From the NCBI GenBank assembly GCA_964351985.1, contig CAYGPR010000004.1, forward strand, positions 1 through 64,000: DNA of 64,000 nt. Reading direction: 5' to 3'. The notes under the pieces are model-generated. The model searched no databases and had not been told where the DNA came from. It worked only from the letters and a program-made list of their open reading frames with translations. Below, in pieces: positions 9,074 to 18,300 of this stretch. The stretch's first letter is position 1. Each line of letters opens with the position of its first letter. The stretch comes from Meishania sp964351985. GTDB taxonomy: Bacteria; Bacteroidota; Bacteroidia; Flavobacteriales; Flavobacteriaceae. The position numbers and the translations under genes were made by a program.

Positions 9074-10012
9074 CTATTGAAGATTTTTCAACATTTCGGC
9101 AGTAGTTTTTGTTAAATCAAACTCTGCTTTCCAGCCCCAATCTCGGCGAGCTTTGGAGTCATCGATACCACTAGGCCATGAATCGGCAATGGCTTGACGA
9201 AAATCGGGTTCGTAATCAATTTTGAACTCTGGAATATGCTTTTGAATACTTTCGGCGATTTCTTTTGGGGTAAAACTCATCGCCGCAAGGTTATACGAAG
9301 ACCGAACCTGAATATTTCCAGAATCACTTTCCATAATGCTCAGTGTTGCCCGAATCGCGTCATCCATAAACATCATCGGTAGTTTGCTGTCCTCTTGTAG
9401 AAAACAGGTATATTTTTTATCACTTAACGCTTTGTGATAGATTTCCACGGCATAATCGGTGGTTCCGCCACCGGGCAGGGTCTTCCAGCTTATGAGTCCG
9501 GGGTAGCGTATGCTCCGTACATCGACACCGAACTTTTTAAAATAATACTCACACCAACGTTCTCCCGATTGTTTACTAATACCGTAAACGGTGCTGGGTT
9601 CCATAATTGTATTTTGAGGTGTATGTTCCTTAGGGGTGTTCGGGCCAAAAACAGCGATGCTCGAAGGCCAGAAAATTTTACTGATTTTTTTTTCCTTCCC
9701 CAGATTTAAAACATTAAAAAGAGAGTTCATATTCAAGTTCCATGCCCTCATGGGAAATTTCTCCGCGGTGGCACTCAACATGGCGGCCATTAAATATACT
9801 TCGTCAATTTCATAGTGCATGACGACATCTTCAATGGCTTCGTAGTTTGTGGCATCCAGTATCTCGAAAGGCCCGGAAGCCATAATATCTTCGTTTCCCT
9901 CTCGAATATCACTGGCGATGACATTTTCACTACCATATTTTTCCCGAAGTGCGAAAGTAAGTTCCGTACCGATTTGGCCACAGGCACCTAAAATCAAGAT
10001 AGATTTTTGCAT
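9074..10012 (-). CDS. NAD-dependent L-threonine 3-dehydrogenase, SDR/epimerase type
   Basis: It oxidises L-threonine to 2-amino-3-oxobutyrate. The 312-residue extended-SDR chain has the NAD loop Gly-Ala-Cys-Gly-Gln-Ile-Gly at residues 8-14 and the Tyr-x-x-x-Lys pair in Val-Tyr-Gly-Ile-Ser-Lys. Segments such as Pro-Gly-Gly-Gly-Thr-Thr-Asp-Tyr-Ala and Arg-Tyr-Pro-Gly-Leu-Ile are characteristic of this dehydrogenase branch rather than sugar epimerases. The usual partner, 2-amino-3-ketobutyrate CoA ligase, is not in the window. It is convergent with the ATP-grasp gene (7-base gap) and divergent from the next lipoprotein gene. Confidence 0.87.
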   Translation of the reverse strand: MQKSILILGACGQIGTELTFALREKYGSENVIASDIREGNEDIMASGPFEILDATNYEAIEDVVMHYEIDEVYLMAAMLSATAEKFPMRAWNLNMNSLFNVLNLGKEKKISKIFWPSSIAVFGPNTPKEHTPQNTIMEPSTVYGISKQSGERWCEYYFKKFGVDVRSIRYPGLISWKTLPGGGTTDYAVEIYHKALSDKKYTCFLQEDSKLPMMFMDDAIRATLSIMESDSGNIQVRSSYNLAAMSFTPKEIAESIQKHIPEFKIDYEPDFRQAIADSWPSGIDDSKARRDWGWKAEFDLTKTTAEMLKNLQ

Positions 10013-10075
10013 TAAAATAAAGTTAAAGAAATTGAAGGTAAATATACCGTTTCTAAAAATTTGTACATTCGTCAG

Positions 10076-10570
10076 ATGAATAAATTCTTGTTTTCGGTCC
10101 TGCTTGCTTTGATGTTGGTGTCGTGCAACTCAAACAATGGCAGCGGTCAACCGGAGGACACCTACGATAGTACGATTTCAACCGAAAAATGGCCTAAAAA
10201 AAACAGTATCGGCGCCAAGGCCTTGTCGATAATAAGTGAGTGGCCCGAGTATAGTGCCATGGACATTGGTTTTGATGCGTTATATACGGTTGAAAATCGA
10301 GAAGATTTGGCACTGGTAGTTGAAGATCTGATAGAAAAACAGAAGCTATTGGAAGCTTCTGAATATCCTGAGACCTTCGATATACCACAAATAAAAAGCC
10401 GACAGAAGGTATTCAAGACCTATTTTTTGAAAATAAAAGGAAATCTCGAATACCGTTTGGATACCGAAGAACCTATTCTTGAAACGATAACCGCGTACAA
10501 TGCTTTAAGAGACCAGTTCAACAGTATTGCCAATAATACCTTGGACACCAAAATGATTTTTGAACAATAG
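10076..10570 (+). CDS. lipoprotein of unknown function
   Basis: A 164-residue protein with a lipoprotein signal (Leu-Val-Ser-Cys, Cys near residue 18) followed by an Asn/Ser-rich linker, so it is probably membrane-anchored in the periplasm. The remainder looks helical; no family recognised. The ATG at 10076 is preferred to an in-frame TTG at 10061. A strong hairpin lies about 115 bases downstream. Confidence 0.7.
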   Translation: MNKFLFSVLLALMLVSCNSNNGSGQPEDTYDSTISTEKWPKKNSIGAKALSIISEWPEYSAMDIGFDALYTVENREDLALVVEDLIEKQKLLEASEYPETFDIPQIKSRQKVFKTYFLKIKGNLEYRLDTEEPILETITAYNALRDQFNSIANNTLDTKMIFEQ

Positions 10571-10684
10571 GGAGACTCCTGTTTCAGTTTATTCGCTACA
10601 AAACAGGTGGCAATTTCGTGAACGGACCTTTGATATTGGTTTTGTAGATTCGTGCAGATAAATCAAATGAATGATTCTAAGATG

Positions 10685-10711
10685 AAAATGCGGACCCATG
10701 GTCCGCATTTT
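10685..10711. terminator. bidirectional hairpin terminator
   Basis: A perfect 12-base-pair stem (AAAATGCGGACC pairing with GGTCCGCATTTT) and a 3-base loop. It lies between the convergent lipoprotein gene and TPR gene, and the A-rich and T-rich flanks let it work in both directions. Confidence 0.75.
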
Positions 10712-10732
10712 AATAGTGCTTAGTTAAAGCGT

Positions 10733-11437
10733 CTAATCTTTTTTTTCGGCTGCCGCAGGCGGATTCTTTCTTGCTTCAAGGGCCTGCTTGCTCAAACTGG
10801 CCAAATTGAAATTGGGGTCGATGGCCAAAGCCTCATCGATAAGGGTGATTGCAGCATCGAGATTATCCTTGTCCTTGTTATATTGCACTAGAGCCTTTAA
10901 ATGTACAAAGGCAGCTTTTAAAGGCACTTCGTAAGGTTGTTGCCGCTCATAAAAGGCGTATTTCATATCATCTTTGGCATTGGTAATGCCATATTCAATA
11001 TTGGTTGCCGCCCCATCGTTATCGCCGGTCTGAATTTTAAGGTCGGCAAGTTCATAGGCCAAGTAAGCGGTAGGCGTTCTAGAATAGAGTTCCTCAAATT
11101 GCTCAAGGGCCCTTTTGGGTTGGTTCAATGCTTTAAGCGAGATGGCCTTGACCTGCACGGCCAGATCTGAATCCGTAGCATTTTTTTCGATTCCAATGGT
11201 GTTCAAGGCCTGTAAATGTTGGCCGTCATTGGCATATATAAAAGCAAGGGTATCTCTGCGCTCTACTGAAGGGGTAATAACGTTCAAATGGGTCATGGCA
11301 CTGATAACGCCGTCTACATCGCCTTGAAGCCGCATTTGCTTATAAAATGCCTCATAATGCTTTTGAAGGTCGGTATTTGTTTGAGCTATTCCTGCAAACC
11401 CAACGGTACACACGAATAAGAAAATGATTTTTTTCAT
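10733..11437 (-). CDS. secreted TPR-repeat protein
   Basis: A 234-residue protein with a signal peptide ending near Gly-Ile-Ala-Gln. The mature part is built of helical pairs of TPR type, for example the segments around Gln-Ala-Leu-Asn-Thr-Ile, Arg-Ala-Leu-Glu-Gln-Phe and Ala-Leu-Ala-Ile-Asp-Pro-Asn. TPRs mediate protein-protein contacts; no partner is indicated. The tail is rich in Ala, Lys and Glu. It is a single gene, bounded downstream by the 10.7 kb hairpin. Confidence 0.8.
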   Translation of the reverse strand: MKKIIFLFVCTVGFAGIAQTNTDLQKHYEAFYKQMRLQGDVDGVISAMTHLNVITPSVERRDTLAFIYANDGQHLQALNTIGIEKNATDSDLAVQVKAISLKALNQPKRALEQFEELYSRTPTAYLAYELADLKIQTGDNDGAATNIEYGITNAKDDMKYAFYERQQPYEVPLKAAFVHLKALVQYNKDKDNLDAAITLIDEALAIDPNFNLASLSKQALEARKNPPAAAEKKD

Positions 11438-11519
11438 TCTGTTGATTTTTGGTGCGCTAAACTATAAAAATTATTCTTAGCAAGCTGTTAAGGAAACCCT
11501 TAAAGATATGGCTATAAAA

Positions 11520-11542
11520 AAAGGACGCCCTAGGCGTCCTTT
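11520..11542 (-). terminator. hairpin terminator of the gene at 11567-11941
   Basis: A 10-base-pair stem (AAAGGACGCC with GGCGTCCTTT, 3-base loop). On the minus strand it is followed by a run of seven T, the usual form of an intrinsic terminator, and lies 25 bases after the stop codon of the minus-strand gene. Confidence 0.8.
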
Positions 11543-11566
11543 GCATGTTTATATGAATCTTTTAGC

Positions 11567-11941
11567 TCAAACCACGGTTAAGGGCATGTCGTTTTTTGTA
11601 AACGAACGTAAAAGACTGGCATAAAAGCCAATACTTTTTGCATCCTTTTCAATACAAGATTTCAAGAAATCCTTTAAGTTTTTAAAGATCAAATTGGCGT
11701 GTAGGGTAGGTAGATAGGTGTTTACCTTTTTCGGGTTGTAATAGGTATCATCGATTACGATGTCCATTTCTACCCTTTTTCTGTGATAATCAATGGTAAT
11801 ATCGGCCGCATTGTAATACTTTTTGAGTATTGCTTCATGCAGGGATTTAAATTGGTCGGTCGATTTTTGGTTGGTACAACTTTTGGAAATCAAGCTTTCG
11901 ATTTCCGCCGTAATCTTCTTTTTTACTGTTGAATTTTCCAT
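11567..11941 (-). CDS. small cytoplasmic protein of unknown function
   Basis: A 124-residue soluble protein without signal peptide or membrane segment. It has a helical N-terminal half and a strand pair around Asp-Ile-Thr-Ile-Asp-Tyr and Val-Glu-Met-Asp-Ile-Val-Ile-Asp, then a Cys-Ile-Glu-Lys-Asp-Ala segment. I recognise no family. It has its own terminator, so it is probably a single-gene unit. A TA-A-C-TTTA box lies about 25 bases upstream of the start on the minus strand, one mismatch from the Bacteroidota -7 consensus. Confidence 0.6.
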   Translation of the reverse strand: MENSTVKKKITAEIESLISKSCTNQKSTDQFKSLHEAILKKYYNAADITIDYHRKRVEMDIVIDDTYYNPKKVNTYLPTLHANLIFKNLKDFLKSCIEKDAKSIGFYASLLRSFTKNDMPLTVV

Positions 11942-12063
11942 GGCAATCGATTTTAATTATTTACTTAAAGTTATGCTTTTCATCGATAAATAGCTTAAAA
12001 TCAACGATGTAATTAACAAAAATGTGCAGTATTTGTTGTGAAAACACTTTTATTTGTGGTGTA

Positions 12064-12873
12064 TTAGCTAACTATAGAGGTCTTAAAATGGTATTTTTTA
12101 ACATTTATGAGGTTGTATGAGCGCACAATCTTACCTTTTTTAAGATTTTCATCGCCATAATCGGGCGAAGGAAGCCCTCTTTTCTGTGCTTCTTGAGAAT
12201 AATATTCCTTTTTTGAAGGATGCAATGGATAAACGCCATTGAAAACTTCGCCCCACCAATCATTTTCTATGATAGTCAGAATAATATCGATACAATCATC
12301 TTTATGAATGAGATTTATCGGGGAATTACCGTTTGAAAGTCCGGTTTTACCGGATAACATCGAGATAGGATGCCTATCGGCATCTATGAGTCCACCAAAG
12401 CGCAAAATAGTAGTTTTCAATTCGGTATCATCACTGAAAATATGCTCGGAGGCCAATAATTGCTTGCCAGATTCCGAGGCGGGCGTAGGTATGGTTTCTT
12501 CGGTAACTTCGCCCTCTATGTTCCCATAGACAGAGGTACTGCTTACAAAAATCAATTTTTGAACAGAAGATTTTTTAAGAGCCGTGTGCAACAGTTCCAT
12601 TTTTCCGATAAAATTTTGCTTGGGGTTTCTCCTAAGTTTTGGAGGAACATTGACGACAAGGGTATCGGTACCTTTGAGAAATTCTGTGAGGTTACCTTTT
12701 GTACGATATTCTTCCAATTGAACTAAAAATGGAGAAATACCGGCATTTTCAAGCACAGTCAATTTTTCTTCGGATGTAGTACTACCATGAACGCGATATC
12801 CTTTTGCAATACATGATTTCGCCAAGGAGAATCCTAACCAGCCACAACCTAGAATGCCTAACGTCTTATTCAA
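12064..12873 (-). CDS. NAD(P)-binding epimerase-like protein (YeeZ type)
   Basis: A 269-residue Rossmann-fold protein of the atypical extended-SDR group, with the dinucleotide loop Gly-Cys-Gly-Trp-Leu-Gly at residues 9-14, a Phe-Val-Ser-Ser-Thr-Ser-Val-Tyr-Gly strand and an Ile-His-Lys-Asp-Asp-Cys segment. The usual active-site Tyr-x-x-x-Lys is not obvious, as in YeeZ-like proteins, so a reductase/epimerase reaction is uncertain. The start appears to be TTG at 12873: no in-frame ATG is close, and the Rossmann loop begins only nine residues in. Confidence 0.75.
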   Translation of the reverse strand: MNKTLGILGCGWLGFSLAKSCIAKGYRVHGSTTSEEKLTVLENAGISPFLVQLEEYRTKGNLTEFLKGTDTLVVNVPPKLRRNPKQNFIGKMELLHTALKKSSVQKLIFVSSTSVYGNIEGEVTEETIPTPASESGKQLLASEHIFSDDTELKTTILRFGGLIDADRHPISMLSGKTGLSNGNSPINLIHKDDCIDIILTIIENDWWGEVFNGVYPLHPSKKEYYSQEAQKRGLPSPDYGDENLKKGKIVRSYNLINVKKYHFKTSIVS

Positions 12874-13130
12874 AGCGATTTTTATTATATGAGAACCTAG
12901 AATCTTCTAAATATCGGTAGGCATTGCGGATTATCAAAGTCGGAGCGATAACGGATGCGATTTTTTTCATTAAAAATGTTCTGGCTTAAAAGTATAAAAT
13001 TCCACTAGGATGTAGCATTTTGACTGAAAAATTTAGAAAATCCGGCGAAAATCACTATATTTAAGATTAACTCTTCTCAAAATTGACTGCCCCATTGATG
13101 AGGAGGGTTTTAACCTAAAACTAAAATACT

Positions 13131-13595
13131 ATGGGAATCAAAAGTTTTCAAGGCATACGCAAGACGACGAAAAAAGAGTTTGATGCCCCTATCTTGGTGT
13201 CGGACTATATGACAAAAAAACTAGTAACTTTTTCTCCTGAACAATCCATTCTTGAGGTCATGGAACAGTTTACGAAATACAACATTTCGGGTGGCCCTGT
13301 GCTGAACGATGACGGTTTTTTAGTCGGTATCATTTCAGAAGCTGACTGTATGAAACAGATTTCCGAAAGCCGGTATTTCAACCAGCCTATTTTAGATAAG
13401 AGTGTGGAAAAATATATGACCAAAGAAGTTGAAACGATTCCACATGACATCAGTATTTTCGATGCTGCGGGAATTTTTGACAAACACAATCGCCGTAGAT
13501 TGCCCGTCATGAAAGACGGACTTCTGGTCGGTCAGATAAGTAGAAAAGATATAGTTGTGGCCGCGCTTCGGCTCAGTGGTCATAATTGGAAATAG
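13131..13595 (+). CDS. CBS-domain pair protein
   Basis: A 154-residue protein made almost entirely of two CBS motifs (about residues 25-80 and 90-150), including Val-Ser-Asp-Tyr-Met at the first and Val-Glu-Lys-Tyr-Met at the second, each followed by a Gly-Gly-Pro-Val or Arg-Arg-Leu-Pro-Val strand. CBS pairs bind adenine nucleotides and sense energy state. There is no fused effector domain, so it may act in trans. A terminator follows. Confidence 0.85.
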   Translation: MGIKSFQGIRKTTKKEFDAPILVSDYMTKKLVTFSPEQSILEVMEQFTKYNISGGPVLNDDGFLVGIISEADCMKQISESRYFNQPILDKSVEKYMTKEVETIPHDISIFDAAGIFDKHNRRRLPVMKDGLLVGQISRKDIVVAALRLSGHNWK

Positions 13596-13637
13596 CTCCT
13601 TAGCCCCAGAAAGGGAACTCCAACTCGAATAAAAAAT

Positions 13638-13662
13638 AAATGCTTTCCAAAGGGAAGCATTT
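13638..13662 (+). terminator. hairpin terminator after the CBS gene
   Basis: An 11-base-pair stem (AAATGCTTTCC with GGGAAGCATTT, one G-U pair, 3-base loop) followed by further T residues, about 40 bases after the stop codon. Confidence 0.75.
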
Positions 13663-13721
13663 TTTATACACAAGAGTAAGTGTTCTCCCCTTTTGGGTGA
13701 GTTAAAGGGGGGGGCGTAGAC

Positions 13722-14078
13722 TTATTCCCGCTTCACGATCATATAATAATCATTGTCCAAAGGCAGGTACCCTAGATCATATATAAAGTAGTATGTCGTA
13801 CCTTTTTTGGTAGTATAAAGGTTCGTGATGTAATCGAAATCGAAGTTTTTGTCGAGCAAACGGTTTTTGGTTGTGCGGGTCTTACCATCATTCAGTTTAA
13901 AACTATCAAGTATTTTATAATTTTTCTTTAAACGGTTGTTGATATTGCGAATGAGGTTTTTACTTTCCGGTTTCGTTCGATTGTGATAGGCATTACGACA
14001 ACCGTCCGAACAATATTTTTTATCGACGCGACCCATAATATCCGTACCGCATTCCAAACATTTTTTCTTGGTATTCAT
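13722..14078 (-). CDS. zinc-ribbon protein, unknown function
   Basis: A 118-residue protein with an N-terminal Cys4 zinc ribbon (Cys-Leu-Glu-Cys and Tyr-Cys-Ser-Asp-Gly-Cys) followed by a helical, Lys/Arg/Asn-rich region and a beta-rich C-terminus. The finger resembles those of small conserved Bacteroidota proteins; nucleic-acid binding is possible but not shown. Its ATG overlaps the stop codon of the lipoprotein gene upstream by four bases (ATGA), so they are translationally coupled. Confidence 0.7.
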   Translation of the reverse strand: MNTKKKCLECGTDIMGRVDKKYCSDGCRNAYHNRTKPESKNLIRNINNRLKKNYKILDSFKLNDGKTRTTKNRLLDKNFDFDYITNLYTTKKGTTYYFIYDLGYLPLDNDYYMIVKRE

Positions 14079-14566
14079 TGGCGTTTATAATTGAAAGTAA
14101 CTTCTTCGTAGCTTCCATCTTCATTGCCTATCAGTCCGTAAATGTTCATTTCATCATTGCTGACGTTTTCAAAAGTGAATCCGTCGAAATAAACCCGGTT
14201 TCCTTCTATTTTGATGAGTCTAAAGGCCTGTACCTCGTCTTTTTCTTCCCAGCCTTTTAGGTCGCCCCCAAAATGTTTCAATTCGAAAACTAGGGATTCA
14301 TCCAGTTCCTTAAAATGCCCGATTTCATAAAAACTGACTTTCCCCTCGTTGACCAATTTAAACACGAACATCATGGAACCACCAAGGGCAGGACTCCAAA
14401 TTTCTTCGGTTATGCCACCAAAAGCCTCGCCTTTCCAATGCCCCTCCATCCAGTCGACTTGAGATAGGTCCGCTTTAGGCGAAGTGGTTCCTGCTTCAAA
14501 GGATAATGTGTTTTGGGCCTTACAACTAAAAGCCGCTAAAAAGAGTAAAAAAAATAATTTTTTCAT
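14075..14566 (-). CDS. DUF6265-like lipoprotein
   Basis: A 163-residue lipoprotein (leader with Ala-Phe-Ser-Cys-Lys, Cys near residue 15). The core begins with Asp-Trp-Met-Glu-Gly-His-Trp-Lys-Gly and contains Glu-Glu-Ile-Trp-Ser-Pro and Gly-Gly-Ser-Met-Met, matching small lipocalin-like proteins with an opening Trp-x-x-Gly-x-Trp motif. Function unknown; binding of a small ligand in the barrel is inferred from fold only. The start at 14566 is favoured over one eight codons earlier because the signal peptide begins there. Confidence 0.75.
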   Translation of the reverse strand: MKKLFFLLFLAAFSCKAQNTLSFEAGTTSPKADLSQVDWMEGHWKGEAFGGITEEIWSPALGGSMMFVFKLVNEGKVSFYEIGHFKELDESLVFELKHFGGDLKGWEEKDEVQAFRLIKIEGNRVYFDGFTFENVSNDEMNIYGLIGNEDGSYEEVTFNYKRQ

Positions 14567-14648
14567 CAAGGTGGATTGTATGAAGAACAAGATACAAATT
14601 ATCCGTTTACAAACGACTAAATGCCCAAAGGAATCGTTTTTGAGGAAA

Positions 14649-15215
14649 CTACTCGATGACTATATCATATTGGCCAAGTAATCCCAACGCACTCTCTTTG
14701 GAGAATTTCGCTTTTTTGATTTTATTTTTTTCAGGATTGAAACTGAGATTGGAAGCCGTTCTGAAATCGACTTTTTCCAAAACGCTATTCTCGAAAAGTG
14801 CATGTTGCAGATCGCAATGATCAAATATGGTATTGGTCATATCGGCTTCGGTAAAGTCGGTTTCAATAAGCTTGCAATGAACGAATAGCTGATTTTTTAA
14901 CTGCATTTGATAAAAGGATGACATATTCAAAATGCAATGATCAAAGGTTAAGGATAAGATAAAATCATTTAGGGATTCAAATTTGAGTCCCATCATCTTG
15001 CAATGTGAAAAATGTATTTCGTTCAAAGTAGTGTGAGTGATATTGGCATTGCTAAGATTGCAGTCGATAAACTCGCACTCCAGAAAGTTCTGATTATCTA
15101 GATACCCGTTCGAAAAATCACAACCTTCGAAAACGCAGTTTTCGTATTCGCCTTTGGGAAGACGGTTTTTTGTGTAGTTTTGGTTTTTGAAGGTTTGATC
15201 CGATACAAAGGTCAT
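14649..15215 (-). CDS. pentapeptide-repeat protein (Qnr/McbG-like)
   Basis: A 188-residue protein composed largely of tandem pentapeptides with Leu or Phe at the centre, for example Cys-Asp-Phe-Ser-Asn, Cys-Asn-Leu-Ser-Asn and Thr-Asp-Phe-Thr-Glu, giving a right-handed quadrilateral beta helix. A linker around residues 75-100 breaks the pattern. Qnr and McbG proteins of this type mimic DNA and protect gyrase, but many relatives have unknown roles, so drug resistance should not be assumed. A palindromic repeat lies just upstream. Confidence 0.8.
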   Translation of the reverse strand: MTFVSDQTFKNQNYTKNRLPKGEYENCVFEGCDFSNGYLDNQNFLECEFIDCNLSNANITHTTLNEIHFSHCKMMGLKFESLNDFILSLTFDHCILNMSSFYQMQLKNQLFVHCKLIETDFTEADMTNTIFDHCDLQHALFENSVLEKVDFRTASNLSFNPEKNKIKKAKFSKESALGLLGQYDIVIE

Positions 15216-15237
15216 TGTGCGATGTTTTTAATGGGAT

Positions 15238-15391
15238 GTCATTGCGAGGAGCATTCCGGATGATAATCTCTCATTTCAAAAGGTCAAAGCGACGCGGCAA
15301 TCTGTTAAACATTTTACATAAATTCAACAGATTGCCGCGTCGCCAAAACTTGCTGATTGTGTTCAACTTGTTCATGGCTCCTCGCAATGAC
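15238..15391. repeat. dispersed palindromic repeat, copy 1
   Basis: A nested inverted repeat. The outer arms are GTCATTGCGAGGAGC and its near complement GCTCCTCGCAATGAC. The inner stem is a perfect 18-base-pair palindrome (GCGACGCGGCAATCTGTT, 15289-15306, pairing with 15326-15343). It ends six bases before the stop codon of the BNR protein gene. Related copies are at 57.7 and 58.5 kb. Confidence 0.85.
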
Positions 15392-15396
15392 GTACA

Positions 15397-18300
15397 TTAT
15401 TCGCCCATTATTATCGCCGGAAGCCCCAAAGACTGATACATTTCGTTATAGGCTTGCATCTCCGTATTGACAATGGCATCACGTTCGGTTTCAAAGGTTT
15501 TCCACTGGTTTTTCAAATCTTGTAATCGTTCCTTGGCACCTTTGGTAACCTTCGGCTCGGCGGCATCGGCATAATCTTTCAGTTCCATGAATTCGGCGTT
15601 CAACTGGTTGTGGTAATTGATGACGTCTTGGAAGGTTTTTTGGTTGGGTTGTATCAATTTCCCTTCCCAAGTTTCGATACGTTCAACCAAGGTCTTGCCC
15701 TTTTCCAATAGGTCTTTTGCCTTATCGTTATCCTTTAGCAATTTGGCGTAGGTCTCCAATTGTGTTTTAGCGGAACGCATTTTACTAACTGACTCATGAA
15801 TATTCGTGATAGCTCCTTCGACTTCCTTTAAAAACTGTTGCTGTTCGGAATAATCCTGTGCGGAACCTCCAACATTCGGATTTGGAAGTATGGTAACTTC
15901 GGTTTCTGAAGTCGTTTCATTAAAAGTCAATCGTAGTGTATAGGTGCCTGGACCCACACGAGAACCTGAATAACTACCATAAGCAAATACTTTATCGACG
16001 GCCGGAAGCGTTTCGCGCCTAAAATCCCAAGTAAAACGATTATAACCTTTTTTGGAAGGAATGACTTCGGGCTTTGATGGCCCACCGGGCCATGATTTGA
16101 AATCTTTATCTTTTTTATTGGAATAACTTCGGATGACCTGCCCGCTTTTGAGAACCTCCAATTTCAAGTCAAGACTATCCGCGTTTTTGTCCAAATAATA
16201 ATCCATGGTAACCCCATTTTTAGGGTTTTGCCCGAGGCCCGGAACATTTTCGTCAGCACTTCCTCCGAATAACAAATACGTGTTCTTGGGTTTAAATATT
16301 TCAATCGGTTTTTTCGGATTTCCTAAACTCTGAATGGCTCCTACATCATCCAAAATCCAAAAAGAACGCCCTGCTGTGGCCGCAACCAAATCGTTGGTCT
16401 GAAATTTAAGATCGTTGATCGGAACTATCGGAAGATTTAACTGAAACGGTTGCCAATTCTTTCCGTCATCCAGCGAAATAAAAAGTCCGGTTTCAGTGCC
16501 TGCATATAACAACCCCTTACGTTTTGGATCTTCACGCACCACACGAACGAAGGTATTGTCGCCGGTAATGCCATTGGTAATGCTCGCCCAAGTCGCCCCA
16601 TAGTCGGAAGTCTTGAAAATATAAGGTTTCAGGTCCATTTGTTTGTAGCGCATGACCACAGCGTACGCTGTCGCAGGGTTATGTGGGGAAACCTCGATGC
16701 TGTTTATGATGCCTTCGGGAAGGTTGGACGGAGTAACATTTTCCCAATTTTGGCCACCGTCTTTGGTAATATGAATGAGTCCGTCATCGGATCCTGCCCA
16801 GAGCACTCCTTTTTCGTGTGGAGATTCCACCAGATACATGAGCGTATTGTAATTCTCGCCACCTGCGGCCTCATTGGTATAGGGTCCGCCACCCGGGCCT
16901 TGTTTGCTTTTGTCGTTTCGGGTCAGATCCGGACTCACGACTTCCCAACTGTTGCCACCATCCGTAGTTTTGAAAACCACATTGCCGGCATGATAGATTG
17001 TATTTCGGTCGTGTGGAGAGCTGATGATAGGCGCATTCCAATTGAATCGAAATTTGAAATCTTTGGGTACATTGCCTAGTGCCAGTTCAGGATATTCCTT
17101 GATAGCTTTCCCGGATCGGGTCGCCCGCACCCATTTTTCGATGATACCTTGGTAACATCCTCCAAAAATAAATTCGGGATTATCGGGATCAAAAGCCGCA
17201 TAGGCACTTTCACAGCCCGCTACCGAATACCAGTCTTTCCAGTCGATTCCCCTACCATTCGTCCGACTTGCAATGGCGATTGCCGAATTGTCTTGTTGTC
17301 CGCCATACACATTGTAAGGCACTAGATTATCGGTATTAACGCGATAAAACTGCGCCGTGGGCTGTTCTTGCTGCGAACTCCAGCTTTTTCCGCCATTGTT
17401 CGATATGTTAGCCCCTCCATCGTTCGAATTTATCATTTTCTGATTGTCTTTCGGATTGATCCATAAATGATGGTTGTCTCCATGTGGCACCGAAACGGTC
17501 GAAAAGGTTTTTCCGCCATCGATGGATTTTGTCACGGGTGCATTCAGTACATACACGATATTCTCGTTCTGTGGATCGGCAAAGATTTCCATATAATACC
17601 AAGAACGGGTTACATTGATACGGTCTTTATTGACCTGCTTCCATTTTTTCCCTGCGTCGTCGGAACGGTAAACGCCGGCTTTTTCTCCTTCTGCTTCGAT
17701 TACGGCGAAGACTAGTTCGTTATTCGCTCTTGAAACGGAAATTCCCGCTTTGCCGAATGCTGACGGAAGGCCCTCTTTTAATTTTTCCCAACTAGTGCCA
17801 CCATCTGATGATTTGTATAGTGCCGAACCCTTTCCGCCCGATTCCATCGTCCACGGATATCGTTGATGTTCCCACATCGCCGCATAGAGAATCAAAGGAT
17901 TTTTCATATCCATTGATAAAGAGGATGCTCCTGTTTTTTCATCCACAAAAAGTACTTTTTCCCAGTTTGCGCCGCCATCCGTAGAACGATAGATACCGCG
18001 TTCGGAAGTCGGGCCGTATTGCGCCCCTTGCGCTGCCACAAATATAATATCTGGATTTGTGGGATGTATGATCACATCCGAAATATGTCGGGTCTTGTCG
18101 AGACCGATATGCTTCCAAGTCTTTCCCGCATCCGTTGATTTATAGACGCCGTCGCCCATAGAGGTCATGACCCCGCGTGCTGCATGTTCGCCCATACCGG
18201 CAATGACAATATTCGGATTGCTTTCGGAAACCGCAATGGCACCCACCGTTCCGGTTTTCAAAAATCCATCGGAAATATTTTTCCAAGTGATGCCGTCGTC

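Noticed and set aside
15238..15391. Palindromic repeat as a CRISPR or integron site
   Set aside because: No regularly spaced direct repeats or spacers, and no cas or integrase genes.
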